Shown here: piece by piece, positions 8,871-17,512 of the stretch
How positions within the stretch are numbered: the first letter of the stretch is position 1
Layout: every line of letters begins with the position of its first letter
Assembly: GCF_019802285.1 (NCBI RefSeq)
Contig: NZ_JAIEUJ010000004.1
Coordinates: 124,001-188,000, forward strand
Direction of reading: 5' to 3'
From: Novilysobacter antarcticus
Lineage (GTDB): Bacteria; Pseudomonadota; Gammaproteobacteria; Xanthomonadales; Xanthomonadaceae
DNA length: 64,000 bases
Made by a program: the position numbers and the translations under genes
Notes under the pieces: model-generated
Seen by the model: the letters and a program-made list of their open reading frames with translations, nothing else
Database searches by the model: none
Told to the model about the DNA's origin: nothing

Positions 8871-9407
8871 ATGGACCTGGCTTGCCCTCCGCACACCCTG
8901 CTGCTGCCCATCGATCCGGGGTTCTGGGCGCCGCCGGCAAAAGCGGTATGCGTCGACGGCGTCGCCTTTGCACCCAAACCGGAATTGCACGTGACCCTGA
9001 TCGGCTCACGGCTGGGACAGCAGCTTCGCTCCACGCTGGGGCCGGACTTTCTCGCTGAGCGGATTGCATCTGCGGTGGATCAGGACTGGCGCATCCAGCG
9101 AACCGGGCGGTATGTCCAGCTCGCACACCCTGCTTCTGCCGCGCACGGAGGGGACACAGACACCGCGCCCCGCCAGTCCATCATCGAGCTGATCGAGCTG
9201 GCCGCGATGCAGCGGTTCCACCGCGCACTGGGCCGCCTGCTTGGCCGTCAGCTGCCCGTGCCGCCGCCCCACGTGACGCTTTACACCGCCCAGGACCCGC
9301 GCGGAATCGGCCTCGCCAGTGCCTCGCAATTGCGCGATCGCCGGGTGCGCGAATTGTCTGCCGACGCCCTGCGCGACGTGGATCAGCACGCGAGCGGACC
9401 CGCATGA
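8871..9407 (+). CDS. 2H phosphoesterase / 2'-5' RNA ligase-like protein
   Basis: About 178 aa. Two separated H-x-T motifs, ELHVTLIGSRLG near residue 40 and PPHVTLYTAQD near residue 130, mark the 2H phosphoesterase superfamily, whose paired histidines cleave or form 2',5'- or cyclic phosphodiester bonds in RNA or nucleotides. The ATG at 8871 (MDLACPPHTLLLP) is chosen because the first predicted strand starts immediately after it. The gene is divergent from the MFS gene. Substrate unknown; the assignment rests on the motif pair and the overall size. Confidence 0.72.
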   Translation: MDLACPPHTLLLPIDPGFWAPPAKAVCVDGVAFAPKPELHVTLIGSRLGQQLRSTLGPDFLAERIASAVDQDWRIQRTGRYVQLAHPASAAHGGDTDTAPRQSIIELIELAAMQRFHRALGRLLGRQLPVPPPHVTLYTAQDPRGIGLASASQLRDRRVRELSADALRDVDQHASGPA

Positions 9408-9619
9408 AAGCAGGTGGCATACGGATCTTCTGCGCAGAGTATGGGTGCAATGCGGCAAAAGCCTCGCGTCCAGTCGAGGGTTTTCCCTACCGTTTCAACG
9501 GAATATCCCGCCCTGAACGCGACACACTTCCCGAATCACCAAATCACTGAACGCAAGCTTAGTGACTCGCGCGATAACGCCGTGGCAGGGGACGCACACC
9601 ACACGGAGTTCAGGGAATC

Positions 9620-11587
9620 ATGAGGGGATATTCACGGATTTTGCTGTCGGTCGCGATCAGCGGCCTTCTTGCCTCGACTGCCTTCGCCGGCGAGTCCGCC
9701 GCGTTGCCGGAGCAGGCCGCGCTGGTCGAACGCTTGAACGCCGAGGAAGCCGCCCTGCGCCCGCAGCGTCTGGCTTTCCAGCGTTACTTCAAGGAAGCCT
9801 ACGCGCGCTACCCGTCGGTGCCGGTGGGCACGCTGGAGGCGATCGCCTACGTGCAGAGCCGCTGGCTCAACATCCAGCCCGACGCGAACGAGTCGCAGAC
9901 CGAAGCGCACCACCACATGCCCGCCGCCCATGGCGTCATGGGGCTGTACGCCGGCCAGGGCTTCGCCGACCAGGTGACCGCTGGCGCCCAGCTGCTCGGC
10001 GTCTCGCCCGTCCTGGTCCGTACCGATGCACGCACCAACGTCCTGGCCGCCGCCGCGCTGCTGGATGCAGAAATCCGCAAGGACCACCCCGCGGCGGACT
10101 CACGCTCGCGGCTCAAGCCCGGTGGCAACACACCGACGCCGGAGGAGATCCGCCCGGCCCTGATGCGCTACGCGGGATTCTCGGCATCCCCGGTGGAAGC
10201 CGCCCGCGCCAGCGCCGTCGGCGAGTTCGCGCGCACCAGCTTTGCCTACGACGTGTTGCTGGCCCAGGACCGCGGCGTCAACGATCGCGGCATCGTGGTG
10301 CCCGAGCGGGCGATCGAATGGGAGCGCGCGTTCGACATGGACCAGCTGATCACGCAGCGTGCGCCGATGGTGCGGCTGGACGTGACCAATGACCGGATCG
10401 AGACCGCAGACTACGAGATCGACCCGATCAGCGAGACCCTGCGGGCCAAGTCGGCGGAAACCCGGCCCACCATCAAGGGCACCTCCGCCACAGGTCCCGA
10501 CGCCGGCATCCAGAGCACCGACTACGGCCCGGCGATCTGGAACGCCGCGCACTCCTCCAACTACAACGCCTCCCGCTCGGCAGCGGTCAGCGCGGTCGCC
10601 ATCCATACCGCACAGGGCAGCTACGCGGGCACCATTTCCTGGTTCAAGAACTCCAGCTCGAACGTCAGTGCCCACTACGTGATCCGCAGCTCCGACGGCC
10701 AGGTCACCCAGATGGTGCGCAACGCGCACACCGCATGGCACCTGCGCAACCAGAACAGTTTCGCCCTGGGCATCGAGCACGAGGGTTACGTCAACAACAG
10801 TTCCTGGTACACCAACGCGATGTACAACGCCTCAGCCGGCGTGGTGCGCAGTTTCTGCGCCAAGTACAGCACCATCCCCTGCAGTAGCGCCTACAAGGGC
10901 GCCCCCAGCAGCGGCATCAACGTGTTGCCGACCAGCGTCAAGATCAAGGGTCACCAGCACTACAGCGGTCAGACCCACACCGATCCGGGCATCAACTGGA
11001 ACTGGAGCAAGTACTACGACCTGCTGAATCCGGGCAGCGGCGGCGGCAGTGGCGCGGTCACCTACCTGGACCGGTTCGAGAGCAGCGTCGGCCACTTCAA
11101 CACCAGCCCGGCCTACTCCGGCAGCACCACCGGCATCTCCACCGCTTCCACCGCGACGCGCGACTGCGGTACGCGCAAGAACGGCTCCTGCTCGCTGCGG
11201 GTCCTGCTCAAGGACAACAAATCGAGCTCGGCCAACTGGGCGGTACGCCTGCTTTCCGGCAGCGGCAATCCGGGCAGCAACACCGCCCTGACGCGCGCCA
11301 ACGGCACCGTCGGTTTCTGGGTCTGGTCCGGCGGTACTGGCACCAGCGTGGGCGTGGGCATCGACGACAGCGACGGCACCGAGCGCTCCACCAGCAAGTC
11401 GGTTCCGGCCAACACGTGGACCTACGTGTCCTGGGCGCTGCCGACCGCGTCAAACTGGAACGCCTGGGTAGGCGGCAACGGCGCGATCACCGCGAGCACC
11501 GTCAAGATGGACGCGATCTGGCTGTACCACGCCAACACCGCCTACGACGTCAACGTCTACATCGATGACGTGCAGATAAAGAACTAA
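9620..11587 (+). CDS. Secreted N-acetylmuramoyl-L-alanine amidase (Amidase_2) with C-terminal accessory domain
   Basis: 655 aa with a signal peptide (ILLSVAISGLLASTAFAG). A helical N-terminal region, residues ~25-270, resembles the lysozyme-fold/linker part seen in large Lysobacter exported amidases. The amidase domain runs ~310-480: zinc-binding candidates are the histidines in AVAIHTAQGSY, RNAHTAWHLR and KGHQHYSGQTHTDPGINWNW. The last ~170 residues, after a GSGGGSGA linker, form a beta-rich module (YLDRFESSVGHFNTSP to VNVYIDDVQI) like carbohydrate-binding or jelly-roll domains. The role is cleavage of the peptide stem from peptidoglycan, probably of other bacteria. AGGGA lies before the ATG and a strong terminator follows. 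Confidence 0.88.
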   Translation: MRGYSRILLSVAISGLLASTAFAGESAALPEQAALVERLNAEEAALRPQRLAFQRYFKEAYARYPSVPVGTLEAIAYVQSRWLNIQPDANESQTEAHHHMPAAHGVMGLYAGQGFADQVTAGAQLLGVSPVLVRTDARTNVLAAAALLDAEIRKDHPAADSRSRLKPGGNTPTPEEIRPALMRYAGFSASPVEAARASAVGEFARTSFAYDVLLAQDRGVNDRGIVVPERAIEWERAFDMDQLITQRAPMVRLDVTNDRIETADYEIDPISETLRAKSAETRPTIKGTSATGPDAGIQSTDYGPAIWNAAHSSNYNASRSAAVSAVAIHTAQGSYAGTISWFKNSSSNVSAHYVIRSSDGQVTQMVRNAHTAWHLRNQNSFALGIEHEGYVNNSSWYTNAMYNASAGVVRSFCAKYSTIPCSSAYKGAPSSGINVLPTSVKIKGHQHYSGQTHTDPGINWNWSKYYDLLNPGSGGGSGAVTYLDRFESSVGHFNTSPAYSGSTTGISTASTATRDCGTRKNGSCSLRVLLKDNKSSSANWAVRLLSGSGNPGSNTALTRANGTVGFWVWSGGTGTSVGVGIDDSDGTERSTSKSVPANTWTYVSWALPTASNWNAWVGGNGAITASTVKMDAIWLYHANTAYDVNVYIDDVQIKN

Positions 11588-11605
11588 CGCGTTGCAGCAA
11601 GGGCG

Positions 11606-11641
11606 AACGCCCGCCGGCCTCTCTCCCGGCGGGCGTTTTTC
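11606..11641 (+). terminator. Rho-independent terminator after the amidase gene
   Basis: A perfect 12-bp stem, AACGCCCGCCGG paired with CCGGCGGGCGTT, encloses an 8-base loop and runs into a T tract (TTTTTCCTCTTTT). It starts 18 bases after the amidase stop codon. Confidence 0.9.
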
Positions 11642-11683
11642 CTCTTTTGGTTCCGCGGCGCCCGGTCGATCGGTTGGCGTTGG

Positions 11684-12721
11684 CTATTCCTCACCGGGAA
11701 TATTGGTCTCCGTATCCAGCGCCTCGCGCACGTACAGGCGCTTGACCAGCACGAAGATCACCACCGTCAGCGGCGCGGCCAGCAGGACACCGGGCAGGCC
11801 GAACAGCGCGCCGATCGCAAACAGCGAGATCAACAGCAACGCCGGCGGCAGATCCACCACCCGCTGCTGGATCAACGGCTGCAGCACGTGGCTCTCCAGT
11901 TGCTGGATGACAATGAACAGCGCCAGCGCACCGAATCCGACCTGGGGGCTGACGGTGAAACCCAGCAGGACCGCCGGGATGGCCGCCAATACGGGCCCCG
12001 CGATCGGGACGAAATCAAGCAGCGCGGTGATGATCCCCAAGCCGAGTGCAACCGGAACGCCCAACAGCCACAGGCCCAGACCGGTGAGGACGCCGACCAC
12101 CACCATCGCCAATACCTGGCCCATCAGCCAGGACTTGAGGGCATGCCCGCTGGCATCCAACGCATCGCCCACCAGCGCGCGGCGGTCAGCCGGGAACAGT
12201 TTCAACAGGCCCACCCGGTACAGGTCGGGCTGGGCCGCCAGATAGATGCCGCCGGCCACCATCAGCACCAGCTGGGTGAGGTTGCCCGAGGCCGACATCG
12301 CCAACGCACCCAGCCTGGAAGCGAGGTTGCCGGCATCGGACTGGGTCTGCTCGCTGAACTGCTGCACCGTAGGCCCGAGCGGACTGGCAGCAAGCCACGA
12401 TTGGAACTGTTCCCAGGCCAGCGGCAACGAGGCCTTCAGCGACTCCATCTCGCCGGCCAGCTGTGCGCCGAACAACCACATCAGCAGGGAGAACGCGATC
12501 ACCAGCACCAGCAGGACGACGGTCAGGGCCGCCCCTTGCGACAACGGAGTGCGGCGGACGGTCTGGGCGACCAGCGCGTGCAGCATCACCGACACCACCA
12601 CGGCGCCAAACACCACCATGACCAAGTCCGAGAGCTGCCAGAGCAATACGGCCAAGCCGGCAAGTGCCAGCGCTATCACCACGCGCGCGACGTAGGCGCG
12701 GATATCTGACGTCCCCTGCAT
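11684..12721 (-). CDS. AI-2E family transporter (PerM/YhhT-like membrane protein)
   Basis: 345 aa with about eight membrane segments. Family features include GIITALLDFVPIAGPVLAAI and the late motif IQQLESHVLQPLIQQRVVDL, followed by GVLLAAPLTVVI. Members are inner-membrane permeases; a few export autoinducer-2 or act as sodium/proton antiporters, so the name does not fix the substrate. The gene is convergent with the amidase gene across the terminator at 11.6 kb. Confidence 0.9.
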   Translation of the reverse strand: MQGTSDIRAYVARVVIALALAGLAVLLWQLSDLVMVVFGAVVVSVMLHALVAQTVRRTPLSQGAALTVVLLVLVIAFSLLMWLFGAQLAGEMESLKASLPLAWEQFQSWLAASPLGPTVQQFSEQTQSDAGNLASRLGALAMSASGNLTQLVLMVAGGIYLAAQPDLYRVGLLKLFPADRRALVGDALDASGHALKSWLMGQVLAMVVVGVLTGLGLWLLGVPVALGLGIITALLDFVPIAGPVLAAIPAVLLGFTVSPQVGFGALALFIVIQQLESHVLQPLIQQRVVDLPPALLLISLFAIGALFGLPGVLLAAPLTVVIFVLVKRLYVREALDTETNIPGEE

Positions 12722-12831
12722 GAAACCCTCGAAGCGGTGGATGGGTGGGCAAACCGTAGTGGACCCTGCGCGGCGGAACTGTGAGGAGCGGAGCTCGGCC
12801 GGATCGCTGGGCGTGCTGGAGCCGGTGCTGG
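12722..12831. other. Intergenic boundary of accessory island
   Basis: Sequence between the AI-2E permease start and the VgrG remnant. Open frames here are short and lack family features. It may include an eroded upstream part of the vgrG gene, but no readable homology was found. Confidence 0.4.
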
Positions 12832-13080
12832 ACGACTATCCGCAAGCGACCCTTCCCCAGCACCTCCGGCCTGCAGACCGCAACCGTCGTCGGCCTGCCG
12901 GAATCGGCCGCGACCTCTACCAGTGGCCATCACGTCCGAATCCAGTTCCCGTGGCAGCGCGGCATCGGGCCCAACTCCGGCGGTCTGGCAGAAACCGGTT
13001 CCAGTACCAGCCCCGAGGGTCACGCACCCGGCAACGACACCACCGCCACCTGGAAAGCTCACGCCCGCGGCAAGCACTAG
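12832..13080 (+). pseudogene. VgrG (type VI secretion spike) fragment
   Basis: One frame reads GLQTATVVGLPESAATST, then HHVRIQFPWQRG, GPNSGGLAETGSSTS and EGHAPGNDTTATW before a TAG stop. This is the well-known segment of VgrG proteins just before the conserved WVRVAEALAGPNWG region, where the gp27-like base meets the OB-fold. About 70 residues are preserved out of the several hundred of a full VgrG; neither end is present and the reading is cut right after the TW. No intact vgrG start is upstream. The remnant indicates a former VgrG-effector locus whose cargo genes may be the two downstream orphans. Confidence 0.75.
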
Positions 13081-13162
13081 GGAAAGCGGTTGCCCATGCA
13101 GAATTAACATCGCCTTTGTGATGAACTTCGTTCTTTCTGGTGAACAACACGAGGAGGTGAAG

Positions 13163-13549
13163 ATGTTTCCTCGCGTTGTCCGTGCGAACTCCCGGAGCAT
13201 GGGCGAGGTTTCAGTGCAAGGAAATCCCCTCCCCTCTGCCGCACTAATCGAACCGTACGTCCCTACCACTTTTGACAATGTCGGAGCCAATGAGCTTGGA
13301 CATCTATTTGGCTGGCCGGACGAGTGGTTTCTGCACTGCGGCGCGCTCCACGGTCGATATGTCAACTCAGACAAGTCAGTAGATATTTCGATGCCGAAAC
13401 CGGATGATGATTGGAAGCTCGACTCTGCGCTCAACTGGAGAGGTCAAGGAATGTGGGCGCAGAGTCCACAGACACCAAAATATCACATGAATCACATTAG
13501 GGACTGGTTTGTATCTAACACGGAGATGGAATGGGTAACCTCAGTGTAG
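13163..13549 (+). CDS. Orphan 128-aa protein in low-GC island
   Basis: ATG 13163 is chosen because GAGGAGGTGA, an almost perfect Shine-Dalgarno, sits directly before it; the longer frame upstream crosses the VgrG remnant out of frame. The product (MFPRVVRANSRSMGEV) contains a Trp/His-rich stretch, LFGWPDEWFLHCGALHGRY, then DWKLDSALNWRGQGMW and YHMNHIRDWFV. No signal peptide or membrane segment is seen. I recognise no family. It overlaps the next gene by 19 bases, so the two are probably cotranslated. Base composition is clearly less GC-rich than the surroundings. It could be a small toxin or the C-terminal remnant of an effector. Confidence 0.6.
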   Translation: MFPRVVRANSRSMGEVSVQGNPLPSAALIEPYVPTTFDNVGANELGHLFGWPDEWFLHCGALHGRYVNSDKSVDISMPKPDDDWKLDSALNWRGQGMWAQSPQTPKYHMNHIRDWFVSNTEMEWVTSV

Positions 13550-14430
13550 CCTGCATTATTTTACCGCTTTCTGCTCTCATTTCCGCCTGTGCCGGAACGA
13601 CCATGACGAAAAACGATTCTGAACGCATGTCGTTTACCCAAGATACGGTTGGCACGTCGAGACCACCGCAACCGACGTCATTGATCCTTGACGGTGACGT
13701 CGCGTCCCTGATCATACGCAAGTCGGCGCAGAATCCAGATACGGGCATGGGATATCTCGGCATAGGCGAATATGCGCTTCAAGCGAGCCCTGATCTGAAG
13801 CTGAAATTTGAATCGCTAGCCAAGGCACTTAGCAGCCAACAACTGCCGTCGCCAAAGCCGGCCCGACGTCAGAATGTCCTCAGGTATGACTTCCGCTTGG
13901 CTGAAAGAACTTACTCTGGCATTTATGACTTTTCGCTAGGAAAAGATTTTAACTCCAAGCTGAAGACTTTTGGAGAGATCAAAAACGCGATCCTGGAAAA
14001 CGGCAATCCAGTTATTGGCTTTCGCCCGGAGGTAAGTGCTCAGGCAGCGGGTGGTCACATCACAATCTCCCTGACGATGGTCAATACCGGTGAAACACCA
14101 CTAGAGCTGACTGGCCCGTCGGCATGGCGTGAGGACAGTGGACCCGGGGTTGCGTCGGTGACCGTCGGGGTTTCCTCCGCCGGCAAGGACAGCTCCGTAT
14201 ATTATTTGGATAGTGAGCATTTGGTAGTAGAAGACAGTCAGCATTCCGACGTTATTTCGATAGAGCCGGCGCAGTCGGTTACGCTTAGATTCGCGTATCC
14301 GCTGAGTGTGTCGGAAGGCTTGTCTGGAGATTATATGCTGGCCGCAAGAATGGTGGCGGTGATTCTTGCGCCCAAGAGATTCGCAGGTCCGATCGAGACT
14401 GGCGTGGACGTTGTACGGATGGCGTACTGA
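13531..14430 (+). CDS. Orphan lipoprotein, possible immunity protein
   Basis: 299 aa. The N-terminus VACIILPLSALISACAG is a lipoprotein signal with lipobox ISAC. The body includes LKTFGEIKNAILENGNPV and a beta-rich C-terminal half (ITISLTMVNTGETPLELTGP) resembling an immunoglobulin-like strand pattern. GGAG precedes the ATG inside the upstream gene. GC content is noticeably below that of the neighbouring housekeeping genes, consistent with recent acquisition. In type VI loci, lipoproteins directly after a small cargo gene are commonly immunity proteins against periplasmic toxins; here that is only an inference from location. Confidence 0.65.
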   Translation: MGNLSVACIILPLSALISACAGTTMTKNDSERMSFTQDTVGTSRPPQPTSLILDGDVASLIIRKSAQNPDTGMGYLGIGEYALQASPDLKLKFESLAKALSSQQLPSPKPARRQNVLRYDFRLAERTYSGIYDFSLGKDFNSKLKTFGEIKNAILENGNPVIGFRPEVSAQAAGGHITISLTMVNTGETPLELTGPSAWREDSGPGVASVTVGVSSAGKDSSVYYLDSEHLVVEDSQHSDVISIEPAQSVTLRFAYPLSVSEGLSGDYMLAARMVAVILAPKRFAGPIETGVDVVRMAY

Positions 14431-14709
14431 GCGGTTACTCGTGTTTTCAAATAGCACAAGTACACGTGATTTTTTCATTGTAGCTGCCGCATTGCGGTGT
14501 GGATCAGCGAACCACTACACACAAGAATGTCGCGACGCTTAATGCCTGTGTCATTGGACTAGATTCATCGCGAAAGCCTGCGCGTGAGATCGATCCAATC
14601 GACCAGGTGATCACCGACCGGATCGAGCTCTCGGTCATGGTGATGGGCTCGCGGCGGCACCGAGCCTGCCGAGGCGACCGTAGTCCTGCAGGAGGCGGGC
14701 ACGTCGTAG
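14431..14709. other. Gap with no recognisable gene
   Basis: The first ~100 bases are AT-richer, as in the preceding island genes. A possible fragment reads EIDPIDQVITDRIELSVMVMGS near 14590-14650 and may belong with the remnant downstream through a frameshift. No promoter or terminator was identified. Confidence 0.4.
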
Positions 14710-14886
14710 GTGCTGGAGGGCCAAACCTTGGTGAAACTCGGAAGTGACCCGGCTTTCGGTGGCGGATTCACGATAGACGATGCTTTGAACGAAGCACCCA
14801 AGTGTCTGCAGCAGAAGGTTCTGGCGACCTTCCATCAGGTCCGCGACGCTCCTACGGTTGCCGCTGCGGAGCGACCGAAGCGGTAG
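14710..14886 (+). pseudogene. Decayed open frame, C-terminal remnant of unknown protein
   Basis: After an in-frame TAG at 14707, one frame stays open for 58 codons and looks coding: VLEGQTLVKLGSDPAFGG, FTIDDALNEAPKCLQQ and LATFHQVRDAPTVAA, ending at TAG 14884. The same frame upstream of the stop reads EATVVLQEAGTS, as if one point mutation split the protein. No family recognised. It marks the right edge of the accessory island. Confidence 0.4.
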
Positions 14887-14977
14887 CCGTCGGCATTGGA
14901 CGTTGAGCAAGCTTCCCGCGGGTCTTCTGCCGCTTTCCGCTCTGCATGCGCACCGTCTCACCCCCTGAGACCGCCCC

Positions 14978-17512
14978 ATGTTCCCATGGCGCCCTTTGTC
15001 AACGATGGCCGCCATGTCCTACGCCCTTGCTCCCCGTACCGCCGCCAGCGAACAGGCACTGTCGACCATCGACGGTCGCCCGTCCCGCGATGGAGCGCTG
15101 CTGGGCCAGCGGCTGGAGCGGCGCTACGCGGACCGGATTACTGGCAGCTTCACCATCCCGGGTCGGCAAGGCTCGTATGCGCCGATCCCGGAGGACGTGC
15201 CGGCAGCTTTGAGGTCGGCGCTGAAGCAACGCGGCATCGAGCAGCTCTACTCGCACCAGGCCGAGGCCTGGGATGCGGCCCAGCGAGGTGAGCATGTGGC
15301 GATCGTCACGCCCACGGCATCGGGCAAGTCGCTCTGTTACACGCTGCCGGTGGTCAGCGCGGCGATGTCGGGCAACGCGAAAGCGTTGTATCTGTTCCCG
15401 ACCAAAGCGCTCGCGCAGGACCAGGTCGCCGAGTTGCTGGAGCTCAACCGCGCCGGCGATCTGGGCGTCAAGGCCTTCACCTTCGACGGCGATACGCCCG
15501 GTGACGCACGCCAGGCGATCCGCCTGCACGGCGACATCGTGGTCAGCAATCCGGACATGCTGCATCAGGCGATCCTGCCGCATCACACCAAGTGGGCGCA
15601 GTTCTTCGAGAACCTGCGCTACGTGGTGATCGACGAGGTGCACACCTACCGCGGTGTGTTCGGCAGCCACGTCACCAATGTGCTGCGCCGGCTCAAGCGT
15701 ATCTGCGCGTTCTATGGGGTCAGCCCGCAGTTCATCCTCTGCTCGGCGACCATCGGCAATCCGCAGGCGCACTGCCAGGCGCTGATCGAGGCACCGGTGA
15801 CCGCAATCACCGAGTCCGGGGCGCCGTCCGGGGACAAGCACGTGTTGCTGTGGAATCCACCGGTGGTGAACGCCGATCTGGGCCTGCGCGCGTCGGCCCG
15901 CTCACAGTCCAACCGCATCGCCCGCATCGCGATCAAGAGCGGTCTGAAAACGCTGGTGTTCGCACAGAGCCGCTTGATGGTCGAGGTGCTGACCAAGTAC
16001 CTGAAGGACATCTTCGACCACGACCCGCGCAAGCCGCCACGGATCCGCGCCTATCGCGGCGGCTACCTGCCGACCGAGCGCCGCGCGGCGGAGCGCGACA
16101 TGCGCGCCGGCAACATCGACGGGATCATCTCGACCTCCGCGCTGGAACTGGGGGTGGACATCGGCGCGCTCGACGTGGTGGTGCTGAACGGCTACCCCGG
16201 CTCGGTCGCGGCGACCTGGCAGCGTTTCGGCCGCGCCGGCCGCCGCCAGCAGCCGGCGCTGGGCGTGCTGGTGGCCAGCTCGCAACCGCTGGACCAGTAC
16301 GTGGTGCGGCATCCGGACTTCTTCGCCGATGCCTCGCCCGAGCACGCACGCGTCGCGCCCGACCAGCCGCTGATCCTGTTCGACCACATCCGCTGCGCGG
16401 CCTTCGAGCTGCCGTTCGTGGTCGGCGAAGGCTTCGGCCCAATCGACCCGGACGTGTTCCTGGAGGCGCTGGCCGAGACCGACGTGGTGCACAAGGAAGG
16501 CGAGCGCTGGGAGTGGATCGCCGACAGTTACCCGGCCGGCTCGGTGTCGCTGCGCGCGGTCGCGGACGGCAATTTCGTGGTCGTCGACAAGACCGGCGGC
16601 AAGCAGCAGATCATCGCCGAGGTCGACTATTCGGCCGCCGCACTGACCCTGTACGAGGGCGCGATCCACATGGTCCAGTCCACCCCCTATCAGGTCGAGC
16701 GGCTGGACTGGGAGGGCCGCAAGGCCTATGTGGTGCGCACGTTCGTGGACTACTACACCGACTCTATCGACTACACCAAGCTGAAGGTGCTGGAGCGCTT
16801 CGAGGGCGAAGCGGCCGGTCGCGGTGAGGCCAACCACGGCGAGGTGCACGTGGTGCGCCGGGTCTCCGGCTACAAGAAGATCCGCTACTACACCCACGAG
16901 AACATCGGCTACGGCCCGGTCAATCTGCCCGACCAGGAGTTGCACACGACCGCGGCGTGGTGGCAGTTGCCGCAGGCGACCCTGCTGGCGTGGTTCGCGT
17001 CGCGGCAGGATGCGCTGGATGGTTTCCTCGGCGCCGGCTACGCGCTGCACGTGGTGGCGACGGTAGCGGTGATGGCCGATGCGCGCGACCTGCAGAAGGC
17101 GATCGGCAACGGCGATGGCGCGTGGTTCGCGACCGCCGACAACAAGGGCCGCGGGACGCTGCGCGGGATCGAGGACAGCAGCATCCTGGATGACGAGGAC
17201 ACCAACCACCGCCTGACCCACGCCAACGAGGAGATGATCGAGGTGCGCCAGTTCGTGCCGACCATCTACCTGTATGACAACTTTCCCGGGGGCGTCGGCC
17301 TCAGCGAGCCGCTGTGGAACCGCCAGGCCGAAATGGTCCGGCGTGCCGCGGAGCTGGTTGAGCGCTGCGACTGCAAGGCCGGCTGCCCGGCCTGCGTCGG
17401 CCCGATCCTCGCCGCCGACGAGGGCAGCGACGAAGCCACGCCCAAATCGCTGGCCCTGCGGGTGCTGGAGTTGCTGCAGGCAAACCAGTCACTGGAGGCG
17501 ACCGAGGCGTGA
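14978..17512 (+). CDS. mrfA: DEAD/DEAH box helicase with DUF1998 cysteine cluster (MrfA-like)
   Basis: Up to 844 aa; later ATGs at 15005 and 15014 (MSYALAPRTA) are equally plausible starts. Walker A is PTASGKSLCY, the DEAH-type box is VIDEVHTY, motif III is CSATIGN, and motif VI is QRFGRAGRRQQP. The C-terminus carries the DUF1998 four-cysteine signature CDCKAGCPACVGP. This architecture matches YprA/MrfA of Bacillus, a 3'-5' helicase working with the nuclease MrfB in a nucleotide-excision-independent pathway for mitomycin lesions. The next gene encodes the expected nuclease partner and overlaps by four bases. Confidence 0.88.
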   Translation: MFPWRPLSTMAAMSYALAPRTAASEQALSTIDGRPSRDGALLGQRLERRYADRITGSFTIPGRQGSYAPIPEDVPAALRSALKQRGIEQLYSHQAEAWDAAQRGEHVAIVTPTASGKSLCYTLPVVSAAMSGNAKALYLFPTKALAQDQVAELLELNRAGDLGVKAFTFDGDTPGDARQAIRLHGDIVVSNPDMLHQAILPHHTKWAQFFENLRYVVIDEVHTYRGVFGSHVTNVLRRLKRICAFYGVSPQFILCSATIGNPQAHCQALIEAPVTAITESGAPSGDKHVLLWNPPVVNADLGLRASARSQSNRIARIAIKSGLKTLVFAQSRLMVEVLTKYLKDIFDHDPRKPPRIRAYRGGYLPTERRAAERDMRAGNIDGIISTSALELGVDIGALDVVVLNGYPGSVAATWQRFGRAGRRQQPALGVLVASSQPLDQYVVRHPDFFADASPEHARVAPDQPLILFDHIRCAAFELPFVVGEGFGPIDPDVFLEALAETDVVHKEGERWEWIADSYPAGSVSLRAVADGNFVVVDKTGGKQQIIAEVDYSAAALTLYEGAIHMVQSTPYQVERLDWEGRKAYVVRTFVDYYTDSIDYTKLKVLERFEGEAAGRGEANHGEVHVVRRVSGYKKIRYYTHENIGYGPVNLPDQELHTTAAWWQLPQATLLAWFASRQDALDGFLGAGYALHVVATVAVMADARDLQKAIGNGDGAWFATADNKGRGTLRGIEDSSILDDEDTNHRLTHANEEMIEVRQFVPTIYLYDNFPGGVGLSEPLWNRQAEMVRRAAELVERCDCKAGCPACVGPILAADEGSDEATPKSLALRVLELLQANQSLEATEA

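Noticed and set aside
12720-13121. 133-codon frame covering the VgrG remnant in another phase
   Set aside because: Arg/Pro-rich shadow of the remnant; the VgrG-matching reading lies in a different frame.
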